From Weissella confusa (GTDB lineage: Bacteria > Bacillota > Bacilli > Lactobacillales > Lactobacillaceae), in assembly GCA_014332815.1 (NCBI GenBank), contig JACSZT010000003.1:186001-250000 (forward strand): 64,000 nt of DNA, read 5' to 3'. Position numbers and translations under genes: made by a program. How positions within the stretch are numbered: position 1 is the first letter of the stretch; every line of letters starts with the position of its first letter. Below are positions 36,833 through 50,691 of the stretch, piece by piece. The notes below the pieces were generated by a model. That model saw only the letters and a program-made list of their open reading frames with translations. It was not told where the DNA came from and ran no database searches.

Positions 36833-38217
36833 CATATACACCCAGCGAGTGTGAAAAACGTGAGTGCTCAGCGCCGTGGAAAACAGCACTAGCCACGCCC
36901 AATTGCTTAATTCGTCGTAGTCGTTGAAACTCAGATGTGCCAATTAAATCAAGAATAACTTGATCTTGGACACGAATAAAATTATGTACCGGGTCACGAA
37001 AGACCTTTTCCTTTACTTCTGTCGTCATAAAAATAATTTGTTGGGTGTACGACTCATGATCAGTATTGAAAATGTGTTCAAACGTGTGCGAGTATGGGCC
37101 GTGACCCAGGTCGTGTAGCAAAGCTGACGTTAGTAGCACCAAGCGCTCGCTAGGGTCCCACAACCCATCACCCGGCTCCTGAGTTGGATAAAACTTTTCT
37201 AGATGGTCAGCAAACTGACGGGCAATTTGATCAAATTCACCATAGGTCGCACCCGAATAATATGCATCACGCAACAAGTAATCCATTCGGTCAGCGTCAA
37301 TTTGACTTGAAATCAACTGCACCACTTGCGGATTTTCGTAGGTTTTAGCAATAACACTCGCTACCTTGGCCGGAAAATCAGGTGCGACCTGGCGCAAAAC
37401 TTGATTAATTTCAGTTTCGGGCGACTTACTCTCATCATACAAGAACTTTGCACGCTCTAGCAGGTGCTGCAACAGCACTTCAAATGAACGTGACACTGGG
37501 TGGAAATAAACCTGGACATACATTTGATAACGCGACACCACGTAATCTTCCACGGCATACATTCCCTTTTGATCAAAGGCAATCCCGCCCTTGTATGGGC
37601 GCATCACGTGAATGATACGAGCTATCGACTTCAACGGCTTACGATCCAAGAAACGCGTGGCCAAATCTGCCAAGATTGCATCATCAGCCAGGCGCCACTC
37701 ACTAATATTAGCTAGCATAACCGAATCGTCTAGCATCAAGTATTGTTCTAGCGAAAAGTCGCCAGCGAACAACGGCATCAAAGCCGGTGAGATAAAGCTC
37801 GTTGAAATACGCGAATCTGTCTTTGATAGTTCAAACAATTCCCCAGCCGGTTGCATCATTTCAATCTGTGTACGAGGCTTCTTATCGCTTGGATTATACG
37901 CATCGTATGGCAGGTCATAACTGTCATTTTCAGCCGTGTAATAACGCTCGTCAAACCCAGCTGACGCAATCAACTTCGTAATTGCCGGCAACAAATTGCG
38001 GGCTGAATCTTCAATCAAACCTTAATTGCCATATCTGTATTCCCCTTACTTTTCAGTTGGCTTAACCAATGTTTCGTTGTGCACATAACGTTGGAATTCT
38101 GCATAAAGCGGTGCCATCACGTCATCGACCGCTTGCGTATTCATCATCTCACGTGGGAAGAAGAAACGCGCATTTCCGAATATACGGCCCGTCATCGCAG
38201 CCACCAGCGCACTTTGT
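36833..38217 (-). CDS. HD domain phosphohydrolase (YwfO-like)
   Basis: Metal-dependent phosphohydrolase of the HD superfamily. Restored 36834..38192, 452 aa. [72 protein letters not shown] with the HD pair, [19 protein letters not shown], and a C-terminal domain ending ETLVKPTEK. It matches the YwfO/dGTPase-like family found next to rpoE in Bacillota. Substrate unknown. Confidence 0.85.
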
Positions 38218-39207
38218 TGTACGTGATGGCATATTGATCATCTTGGTGATTCAATCCCAATTCATCCAAATATTCTTGGACACCCGGCAAAGGGCGGCCA
38301 GTCGTCAAGACAACTTTAACGCCTTGCGCAGTTGCTTCTTGTAGCGCAGCCTTCACACGAGGTGTGACTTGCTTAGCCGTGTTAACTAGTGTGTCATCAA
38401 TATCAATCGTAATCAATGGCATCTTAATCAAAAAGTTTTCACGGCTAGCCCAGTAGTTAATTTCCTTAGCAGACGTATAAGCTGCATCGATCGTCTCAAC
38501 TTGCAAGTAAGCACCCAACTCATCGGCAACCTCGCGCAAACGTAGGTAATCTGAGTACGCTAGTTCCTTACCACCAAGTTCTTCACCATTAGTTTTTTGC
38601 ACAACCCCACCATTCAACAAGCCACTCCCCTTCGTCGCATCCTTGTGCATGAACTCTAAGTGTTGTGGCGTTGACTTCACAATGTAATAAGCTTCCTTAA
38701 CATCAGCTGGCAATGCATCGCGCCAACTATCAATATCAGCTTCATCCCCAATGAACATAAACTTAACGTAGTGGTCGTTTGGGTCCATTTCATCAACCGG
38801 CTTAATGATCAAAACCCACTTTTCGACGGCAACACCAACACCATCCGCGTTTTGTGTCGTCGTTTCTACGTCCGCAACTGCCTTCACTTCAGGCACAGCA
38901 TTTCCCATTGCGACACCTAATCCAGCGGCCTCAATCATCGTGACATCATTTTGTTGGTCACCAAGAGCCATCGTCTCAGAGCGATCAATACCCAGCTTAG
39001 CCGCCAACGTATGACGGTCAGACAAAATCGCACGAGCAACTTCAATCATTGAAAGCTCAGCCTTATTTTGGCCGTCAAATTGTGTTAATGCCAAATCACT
39101 GCACGTCCTTTCGCGGTCTTACTCAATGTCTTATCTTACAATATTTCAGCCGTTTCGGCAAATGTTATTCTTCGCAAATTAAGCGAGTTCTGGTACATCA
39201 CGTCCCA
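38021..39207 (-). CDS. Cof-type HAD-IIB sugar phosphatase
   Basis: HAD superfamily phosphatase acting on sugar phosphates or similar metabolites. Restored 38206..39039, 277 aa. Motif [17 protein letters not shown] forms at edge 38218; motif [18 protein letters not shown]; cap domain in the middle; motif [25 protein letters not shown]; end [17 protein letters not shown] at displayed 38032 after GGGGAATACAG, 13 bases after the HD gene stop. Exact substrate unknown. Confidence 0.88.
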
Positions 39208-39801
39208 GATCCAAGTGAACGGCTTCATCAATTGAGTCGATTGGGTACCATGAACGTAGTCCCCACATGTTATCACCCAATGAAATGAATGAACCGTCAA
39301 TATTCAAATCAGTGTAGAATTGTGCCAAGCGCGCACGAATCTCTTCATCTGACTTACCAGTGAATGATTGTACTTCATTCAACAAGTCGTTAAACGCCAT
39401 GGTGTCATCATCGTCGTCATCTGCATCATCATCATCTGAATCAGCAGCTGCCGTCTCGTCTTCGTCTTCAACTTCACCGAAGTCGTCGTCTTCAGGATCA
39501 TCATCGTTGTAGTCGATAACATCGTCATCATCTGCAACGTCTGCCAAAAAGGCGTTGATCTTCTTACGCTTCTTCTTCTTTGGTTGACCTTCTTCTTCTT
39601 CAAGTTCGAAAATGAATGCGTTTTCAATCGATTTTTTGAAAAAAATAAAAAAGCGAGCATCGCTGCTCGCTTTTTTATCGATATTTAATTATCGCTCGAT
39701 GTCACCTGAACCGTAGTCATCATCGACTGGTGCAATGCCACCGATTTCTTCGCCGATACCACCAGCAACTTCGTCATTACCGAAATCATCTGATGAATCG
39801 T
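39011..39801 (-). CDS. rpoE: RNA polymerase delta subunit
   Basis: Increases recycling and specificity of RNA polymerase in Bacillota. Restored 39124..39717, 197 aa, start probably TTG (displayed 39094) after AAAGGACG. N-terminal winged helix [71 protein letters not shown]; then a basic patch KKKKRKK and a long Asp/Glu tail. Terminator at displayed 39646-39679. A hypothetical low-complexity protein is the alternative, but the N-domain is clear. Confidence 0.92.
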
Positions 39802-39802
39802 A

Positions 39803-40989
39803 TTCACATCAATCACTTTTCGAACCGCATTCAAAATCGGCGTATCAATCCTTGTCATACTAAATTTCCTCTCCAAACCTCAGTCTTGTTTTTGTCTATG
39901 TCACTTACATTCGGGAAGTTTAACACAAGTATTTTTCTCTTCACTTGATAATTTTATATAAAGCGCGAAAAATAGTATCACGTCTGGTTTTTTTAAATTG
40001 CGTTGTAATTGATCAGACGGCGTATCCGCTATCTCTTCGCGTGGCATATACATGCCGATTTCAGCCAGTCCTACGTTAAGCGTCTTTAGAATAGCGTGCA
40101 ACTTATGAACGGTGATATCACCTTGTCCATTAATAAACGTATAATACCGACCACTTGAAATCGCGGTATGTTGCAACATATCACGCACAGAAATATGTAA
40201 ATAATTCAAGTACAACAAAACAACTTTCAACTCAGCTAATGTATAGCTTTCAGTTCGTCGTAGTAAATCCAGTAAGATAGGCTTCAATCGCACGACCAGC
40301 TCTTCTGGCAACGTCGCCACAGCCCATTGGCCATCCGATTTTGCCAGCGCGATAATGTCTGTTACCGTTCGTGTTTGTTGGTAACTATCAATTGCTTAAA
40401 AAATCTCAACTAACTCATCCATCAACTGACCAGCACCATGCTCAGCTTGCATCATGATCAATTCGAACAGGAGCAAGCCAATCACCTGCGTCGCTTCATG
40501 GCGGATAGCACCTTGATAATCTCGACTCATCGAAATTTGTAATCTCACGCTGCGCAGCAACTTCTTATACTGTTCCCGCAAATCGTCATAAGATAACTCG
40601 TCAAATGATTCCCCCATCACTTGGTCGTAGTATGGCCAATTTTCTTTTGGCTGGAAGGTATGAACCATCTCACGCACTGTATCGTATTTTTGATTGGCTA
40701 GCATCCGCTTGTCCGCAACAACAAGTCGAATCACTGTAATTAGCTCGCGCAAAAGCGAGGTCATCCAGTCATCTACTTTTACCGGCATGCTTCGTCGCTA
40801 ACGATTTCGTTCAACAACGTCTTTGCCATATATTTCGAAACATTAAAACGACGCTCTACCTCTTGCAATGGCACACTTGTCTTATTTTGTTGATATAAAA
40901 AGCGCACAACTTGCAGCTTTAGGTTTTCACGCTTACCCAATAGCCATTCCATGATCATCCTCCATCTCAACCCACAACAGTTTTATCGT
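39803..40989 (-). CDS. XRE/Rgg-like transcriptional regulator
   Basis: Restored 39944..40849, 301 aa; ATG at displayed 39858 after GGAGAGG. The N-terminus has MTRIDTPILNAVRKVIDVN and a helix-turn-helix (RDMLQHTAISSGRYYTFING, HKLHAILKTLNVGLAEI). A helical, leucine-rich C-terminal domain follows (LPEELVVRLKPILLDLLRR, LLLFELIMMQAEHGAG). Length and layout fit Rgg/MutR-type regulators, which often sense peptides. It overlaps the next regulator by 20 bases. No short hydrophobic pheromone gene is seen nearby. Targets unknown. Confidence 0.65.
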
Positions 40990-42375
40990 ACAAGGCGCTC
41001 CGCCATTGTCGCTGATGACACCGGCTCGCCTGATATTCCTTGTACAAGCATCGCTAATGCATGTGATTCAATTGTGTAAAAATACTCCAAACGCATGATG
41101 TTTACTTGATAACCTGGCGTCCATGAAACCAAGCCACCTTTTTCTTCAAACTTCAGCGCCGCAGTATTCACAATCCCAAAACGAGTTAATACTAGAATGT
41201 GTTCTGGAAAATAGCGCGCCAAATCAGCTTCTGATTCGACGATGTCGGCTAACACACGGTACATCATAATTCGAATTGTCGACTCATTTCCCGTCAATTG
41301 CATATTATGACCGAGTGAAACACCACTGCCAGTCAACCGTTCATTAAGCAGTACCCGGTCAGCAGCCAAATGGTTCGTCGCAATATGATACGGCATCTTC
41401 AACTCATCGTCATGCCCAATCGTTGATTCAAAAATATTACTAATCGCTTCATTTTTATCAATCGTCCGGCTTGATTGTAGTCGCGTAATCCAGACGCCCA
41501 AAAAGACAAACAATCGAATTCGTTGTACGTTGTTCAAACTCACATCGTGGTTTCCTTCGAAAAAGGCAACTGTTTGACGCGTTGCGAAAAATTCGCGATA
41601 GGTGGTTGCGACGTTTCCAAAGACCGTCTCATACATATCTCGCAATGCTGGGGTTGCATGATCCATCATATTTCCGTGCAAAATCGCATCAGTCATTAAA
41701 ACGCCCATTGCAAAATTTGCTTCTGCGTCTAAGCACTCTGGCATTAAACGACGATAACGCAAAACAATGGCACGTAACGTGGCAGTCTGTTCATCGAATG
41801 ATAAGCCAACGTGGCGAAGCACCTTTTGCGTGAATAATTTATATGTCGGATAAAGCGTGTGCCCAGTGGCCATGCCATCCTCCGCCTGATAATTAATGCG
41901 ACGCAAAAACATCAACACAACAACTGGCTGAATCAACAATAATGGCCAGCTGCTTTTTTGACTCTCCGGCAAAGCCTCAATATCTGGCGTTTCTTCTTCA
42001 TCCGTTACGAAAACAACATTTAACATTTCGGTGGTCATAATCATCCGTTGAATATGTTGCGCCAACAAATTGTCTTGATAATCTAGGCGAACATGAATCG
42101 TTGGCAACATTTTTTCACGTGGCAGCGCCTGCAGAAAGGCGTTATAAAAGTCAGTTTCCATGCGTCGCAAAATCGGGTCCAGTGTACGCTAGTTTTATAA
42201 GGTTTGCAAAAACGTTTCACCTATTTGGGATAATTAATAAATTTGCTTCTCAAAAATCGCCATCATCTTCTTTGTTGCGGTGTGCAAAAAGATATCGTAC
42301 TCAGCGAACGATGGCGACGATGGCCAGACGAACAATGTGGTTTCATCAGACATCGTCAAGTGATCCGCGATAACG
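40793..42375 (-). CDS. Mga-like helix-turn-helix regulator
   Basis: Restored 40830..42320, 496 aa. MEWLLGKRENLKLQVVRFLY and a winged HTH (VPLQEVERRFNVSKYMAKTL, LNEIVSD), then long helical regions with MRRMETDFYNAFLQALPRE and an end HTATKKMMAIFEKQIY. The size (about 500 aa) and N-terminal HTH match Mga/AtxA-type regulators with PRD-like domains; I see no clear PTS histidine. Start ATG (displayed 40952) lies inside the end of the Rgg-like gene, so the two are translated together. Confidence 0.6.
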
Positions 42376-42376
42376 T

Positions 42377-45147
<2,771 letters not shown>

Positions 45148-45346
45148 TTATGACCGTACAGACCAATTGATTATCATCAACCAGGAACTCACACTGAATT
45201 CAAAGTAACAGTCCTTAACAAGTCTACATTACATTTATATGAATAACAAGAAAACTAGACACACAAAATTAAGCCATAACATTTACTTTATATTTAATAG
45301 TCCGAGGTGCATTTTTTCATAATCTACACCATTGATTACGAATAAA

Positions 45347-46731
45347 GGCACGCTGTCAAACTTCACTGGTGTTTCAGCCAAAATTGCGGCTGGAATCAAA
45401 GCCACAGTAGAGTTCTTTGCTCCCCCAACTGTTACTTCACCACTGAGTCGGCGTCCGCCATGGATAACCAACTTCTTCATTCTTTCACCCTTTATAAAGC
45501 CTTTAGTACTTCTATGCCTACAAGGCTCGTTCATTTCGTTTAAAGTGACCGTTGCGCGACCAAAACGACCCAATAGTGAGCCCATAAAGTAGTATGAGGC
45601 ACGCAAAGACTTAATTGCCGTAGATGGTAATTCCGCTTCAATGATCTCCGTTGGATCAATCATCAATTCCCCACCAACAAAGGTAGACTTAACATTCATT
45701 GATTCCAAGATAACTTGCAAATTGTATACATCTAGAATATCGGCGTGTACGGCTGCCAAAATGATGTTCATCGTAGCACCAACTGAAACCATGTCCAAGA
45801 AGATGCGTGCACCCTTCAAACCGTTTTCAGCAGTGATGTAAACCGTATCGTTTTCTTCACGAACCGTCGCACCCAAAGCTTCAAAGCCCTTGATGTGTTG
45901 GTCGATTGGTCGAGGTCCGATGTTATCGCCACCTGGGAATAATGCCAAATAAGTTCCTGCCTCAATACGGTCAGGAATAATTGTGTGCGTATTCTTTGAC
46001 TCCAACTTAGGCACACCCGTAATACGGATAACGTCCGTTCCAGCACCACGAATTTGCGCACCCATGTTGTTCAAGAATGTTGCCAAGTCAATAATCTCTG
46101 GCTCGCGTGCGGCATTCTCCAAAATGGTCGTACCTTCGTGTTGCAAGTCAGTGGCGAAACCAGGGAATGGTGCCGTCTTAATGTGAATAGGCTTAAGGTT
46201 TTCAACCTTTGGTACAAAGATGCTGTCTTCGCGAACATCCAAGTCCACACCCATTTCAATCATCTTGGCCGTGAATGACTCCAAGTGCTCTGGAATAATG
46301 TTCTTAACCAAGACACCATCACCCTGCGCTGCAGCACCTGCACGAATCTCAGCAGCAGCAACACTTGCGCCATGGAAGTTATTGCTGTTAGCAACAGTAA
46401 TAACACCGTACTCAGGGTTTTCAATCGCGACACCAAGCTTTTGAAGCTCTGGAATGTGACGCGTACGTTCTGGATAAATCGTCTCTGAAATAATGCTCTC
46501 ACCTTCAGCCAACGTCAAAAGTGGCGTGATTGGGGTCATTCATAAAAAAATACCCAACAGAAATCAGGTCTCTGTTGGGTATTATCTTTGTTATTAGTCT
46601 TCAGCAATTTGGATATCAGCGTTCAACATCGTCAACTTGTGAATAATGTGATCGTAACCACGCAAAACGTGTTCGGCGTTCGTTACTTCAGTGATACCAT
46701 CAGCCATCAAACCTGCCGTCACCAAAGCAGC
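45347..46731 (-). CDS. murA: UDP-GlcNAc 1-carboxyvinyltransferase with Asp at the catalytic Cys position
   Basis: First committed step of peptidoglycan synthesis. Restored 45410..46672, 420 aa; ATG at displayed 45480 after [42 protein letters not shown] with the conserved Lys, [15 protein letters not shown], then [20 protein letters not shown] where most enzymes read [28 protein letters not shown] and [15 protein letters not shown] complete the fold. The Cys115-to-Asp change lies inside one tile (displayed 45918-45933). It is known from MurAs that are insensitive to fosfomycin. Terminator at displayed 46543-46583. Confidence 0.95.
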
Positions 46732-46732
46732 T

Positions 46733-48513
46733 GTAAGACCCAACTCTGAAAACTTCAAAATATTTCCTCCAGTTGCGATTGCGGAGTCAATCGCGCTCTA
46801 TATATCGCGAACTACGAACAAAATTCAAACTAGACACAATCCGGCGTCCATACTGCGTTTGATTTTGGCAACAGTCCTTTTTGTAACTTATCCATCTTAT
46901 CCTGTTAACAACTAATTAGCAAGTGCAATAACAACAAGAGCTTGTACTTGGTTGCTGTCTGTGTCAATCATTTCCAAGATTGGCAAACCGAATGCGGCCG
47001 TCTTACCGGTACCCGTTTGGGCTTGTCCGATAACGTCCTTACCAGCCAAAGTCAAAGGAATCGTTTGTTCCTGGATTGGCGTGGCCTCTACGTAGCCATG
47101 CTTCTCGATGGCCGTCAATAGGTCTTGCAAGTTAATCGTGCCACGGTTGATGTGGTCGATCAAACGTCCTGGTGTACCAACGACGATGTGAGCACCGTGG
47201 CTCAAACCGTTGATTTGGCGGCGAATGTCTGCACCACCAAAGACAGCTTGTACCTTAACGCGCTTATCGCGTCCCAACTTGAATAGCTCATCTTGTGTTT
47301 GGATAGCCAATTCACGTGTTGGTGAATTGGCAGCGATTTGGATGTGCTCTGGGTTCGTCATAAATTGCACACCAATGCGCTTGATAGCAGGTGGCATCGT
47401 TGCTGAGAACAACAACGTTTGACGTTGATCAGGAACAGCCTTCAAGATAGATTCGATATCTTCAAGGAATCCCATGTTCAACATTTCGTCGGCTTCGTCC
47501 AAGACCAAAGTCTTAACGTTAGAGAAGTCACCGTGGATTCCGGCTGCGTTAAAGCCACGCAATTCCAAACCACGTGTCAATTCATCAACACGGCGCTTCG
47601 TACGACCAAACATGATAGCCAACTTTGGTTGTTGCACATCCAAGATGCGCGTCAACGTGTCAAACTTTTCAAAGTCGCGTACACGAACGTAGAATTGCTC
47701 AACCAAATCCGTCGTCAATTCGGAAGTTCCAGTAGCACCGGCACGACCAGTACGACCGATACGGTGAACGTATGATTCTGAATCTTGTGGAATATCAAAG
47801 TTGTAAACGTAGTCAACACCAGAAACGTCCAAACCACGAGCAGCAACGTCAGTGGCAACCAAAATCTTGATTTCGCCGTTCTTGAATTGCTTCAAAACTT
47901 GTGAACGCTTTTGTTGCGTTACCAACTTGTCGATGACTTCTGAGTCAACGGCACCTGAAGTTGCCGCAATGACATCTTCAACTGAATCAGCAGCAACTGA
48001 CATACGGCCAGCCAATGCTTCTTCACGGGTAGGTGGCTTCAATGGTTGCATACGCTTCTTAGTCAACTTTTCGATGTCCTTCAAGTAGTCCATCTCAGCG
48101 TTTGAGATAAACGTTACTTATCCACCGCCACGACGCTCGCCACCTTCGCGACGACCACCACGGTATCCACCACCGTTGCGTGAACCGCCACCGAAGCCTG
48201 AACGCTTGCGAGGCAATGGACGCTCACGTGACAACGTGAACTCAGTATCCATCTCAGCTACGTTAGCAACTGCACCCAACAAAGCCGTAGCCAAAGTCTT
48301 GGCATCGTACTTTTCCAATTGAACAGAGGTTTCATTTTTTAATTAGTCGTTGTTCTTGATGACAAAGTCACGTGATTGACGACGTGGTGCACCTGAGCGA
48401 CCGCGTTGTGAACGGTCACCTGATCCAGTGCGTGAACCGCGGTCGAATGAACGACGTTCACGTTGTCCGCGCTCGCCATCAAGTCCGTCACGACCACCTT
48501 CACGACGGCCACG
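46733..48513 (-). CDS. cshA: DEAD-box ATP-dependent RNA helicase CshA
   Basis: RNA helicase of the degradosome and cold response. Restored 46904..48487, 527 aa, TTG start (displayed 46758) five bases after [14 protein letters not shown] motif region [12 protein letters not shown], Walker [79 protein letters not shown], and [12 protein letters not shown] long C-terminal RGG/Arg-Gly-Ser tail is spread over tiles 48118-48513 and ends RDFVIKNND. Restored order removes the apparent break near 48118. Confidence 0.94.
46759..46929 (-). promoter_or_regulatory. Long 5' leader of cshA
   Basis: Promoter TTGCTA-17-TAAGAT near the top, then about 150 untranslated bases. Just before the GGAGG ribosome site is a hairpin GCGATTG/CAATCGC. 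Together with a TTG start this looks like a translationally controlled leader, as seen for some cold-shock genes (inference). Confidence 0.45.
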
Positions 48514-48514
48514 C

Positions 48515-50295
48515 TTCTGCCAATCGTGTCATATCACTAATCATTTGGGCATCAATGCCTTGTCCGATTATCATGCTAACTTCCTCCTAGATTATTGTTT
48601 CATTATACGCTGTTTATCGTCATTTTACTGTAACATCATTTAATCAAACTAAAAATAAGCAACCGACAATATGCCAGTTTTTGGAGCAACAAAAAACCTC
48701 CGTTCAACACACTTGTCCAGATTCGTTAGGAACAATTTCCAAATCATGCCAATGTACATCGCCACCGATCCCTGTTCCAATTGCCTTACTGTACGCTTCC
48801 TTAATTGAAAAGCGCCCAGCCAAGAACTCCATTTGGTGCTTGCCCTTACGCTTATCAAAAACCTCGCGCTCTGCTGGCGTCAAAATGACGTCAATAAACT
48901 TTGGTCGGCCCAGTTCACGAATATAAGCTACGTTGTGGGCCAACGCTGACTCTGAAATTTCAAGCCACGCTGGACGACGCTCACTGACCGGTTGGTGTAA
49001 AGATGCCAACGACTCCAAAATAACTGAACTATGTACGGTATCACCTGTATGAGAAATCGAAATATGTGCCACCGCCTCGTCTTGCTTGGGGTGCTTAACC
49101 ATGACTGAATTAACATATTCAGCCGGCGTTACACCAAGAATAAAAATAGGCTTCTTAATGCCAAAGTGACGCAACCAAATACCTTCATCGATCGTTGCCA
49201 CGGCAAATCCATCAACGCCAGCCTTTTCAGTCGCCTTAACGATTTGTGGCAAACCGTGACCATACGCATTCGCCTTTACAACGGCAAAGAAACGTTGGGC
49301 GCCGGGGAATTCGACGTTCTCTGTATCATTTAACTTTGCGACAACGCGCTCAAGTTCAGCACGGTCACGAATACCAATGCGACCCATACCTGTATCAACA
49401 CCAACTGAAGCAATGAGTGTTTTATCCGCTGGCAAAAGGGCCAACGCTTCATCCAACCAGGCTTCGCTTGCAACCACGGGCATCAATTCAAAGGTCGCCA
49501 AATAATACATCCCTGCACCAACGCGGACCAAGTCCGTGCTTGGTTGCTTATGCCACAATGATGTCCCTGAGTTCGCTAAGTGACGCCAAATATCATCTGG
49601 CAAATCAAGACCATCCGTCAATTCGTGCCAGCGTTGCAATTGTTGCTCAAAGTAAGCCGTGTTGCCACCGTCAGCGGTCGCAAAGTGCATCCCAATTGCT
49701 TGTTGCAACGCACGTGGGTAACCGTCGGCATACCCAACTGGTAGCGTACCAATCCACTCTGGTTCAGAAGTTGTATACGTTGCGCCGTAAGAAATTGATG
49801 CCCCTGCTTCAACTTGCTTCACGTGAACCAACTCAGCCTTTAGAGACAACACCGGTTGGATTTCACGCATGGCCAATTCACCTTGTGACGGATCAAAGCG
49901 CGTTGCAATTTCATATGGAATTGTCCCCATCTTGTTTGCCAAATCAACCAAGGTAATTGACTTGTCGTCAACTGACCCAATCAATGTTACCACAGTTCCC
50001 ACCGGTAATTCTTCTGGTAGCTTGACCATCAATTGATCCATTGCAATGCGACCAATCAATTCAATTTCACGACCATCCGGCAACAAGGCTGTCATGCGGG
50101 CGCAACGATTACAGTCGGTGCGTGTTGATTACCAACGTCATTTTGAATAATGACAACTGGACGTTGCCCACCTTGTTCCGAACCAACAACCGGTGATAAA
50201 TCGGCAAAGAAGATGTCCCCTCTTTTAATATCATGTCGATTTGCCATACTACTCTCTCTACTTCACTAACTTTCGTGGCAAACGTGGTGACAATC
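48515..50295 (-). CDS. Holo-ACP synthase fused to alanine racemase (AcpS-Alr)
   Basis: One uninterrupted frame, restored 48652..50136, 494 aa. ATG at displayed 48574 after AGGAGG. Residues 1-118 are AcpS, which transfers phosphopantetheine to [29 protein letters not shown], and the Mg/substrate motif [15 protein letters not shown], then [16 protein letters not shown]. With no stop it runs through [15 protein letters not shown] into alanine racemase: [15 protein letters not shown], the PLP lysine in [34 protein letters not shown], and [15 protein letters not shown]. The join lies inside one tile (about displayed 49000), so it is not made by the tiling. Usually acpS and alr are separate adjacent genes. 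Confidence 0.8.
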
Positions 50296-50691
50296 ACTAA
50301 TTACCAACGCTTGATCAAGCTTGGCAATTAGATGCCCGGGAACTAAACCGATTTTATCTTGCAATCGGCGCTTGTCGATTGTACGAATTTGCTCCAACAA
50401 AATAACTGAATCGCGTGCAATTCCTGTATTTTCTAACTCAGATGGCAAACCCACGTGGGTTGGCATCTTTGGCTTCGAAATTTGCGCCGTGATTGAGATA
50501 CTCTTCAACAATAACAACTGATTGCCCAGCTGCTTGCAATGGAAAGGCTGCTGACAAGCCAGCAGGTCCTGAACCAATAACACCAACATTAAAGTGTTCC
50601 ACGAGTATGCCCTCCTTCTTTTTATAATGTCATTATTTTAACAGTTTACACACACCCTTATGCAAAATAAGGGTGTTTAAACCAGACCAAG
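50099..50691 (-). CDS. mazF: MazF/PemK-type endoribonuclease toxin
   Basis: mRNA interferase of the MazF/NdoA family. Restored 50147..50509, 120 aa. [55 protein letters not shown], and [20 protein letters not shown], ending ALVISLGLV. It begins about ten bases after the alr end. No mazE antitoxin frame is seen before it, where the alr C-terminus lies. Terminator at displayed 50648-50675. Confidence 0.9.

Noticed and set aside
39406-39801. Asp-rich repeat protein or calcium-binding repeat
   Set aside because: It is the acidic tail of RNA polymerase delta; the N-terminal domain is in the neighbouring tiles.
48118-48513. Separate small Arg/Gly-rich protein
   Set aside because: It is the RGG-type C-terminal tail of CshA once the tiles are joined.
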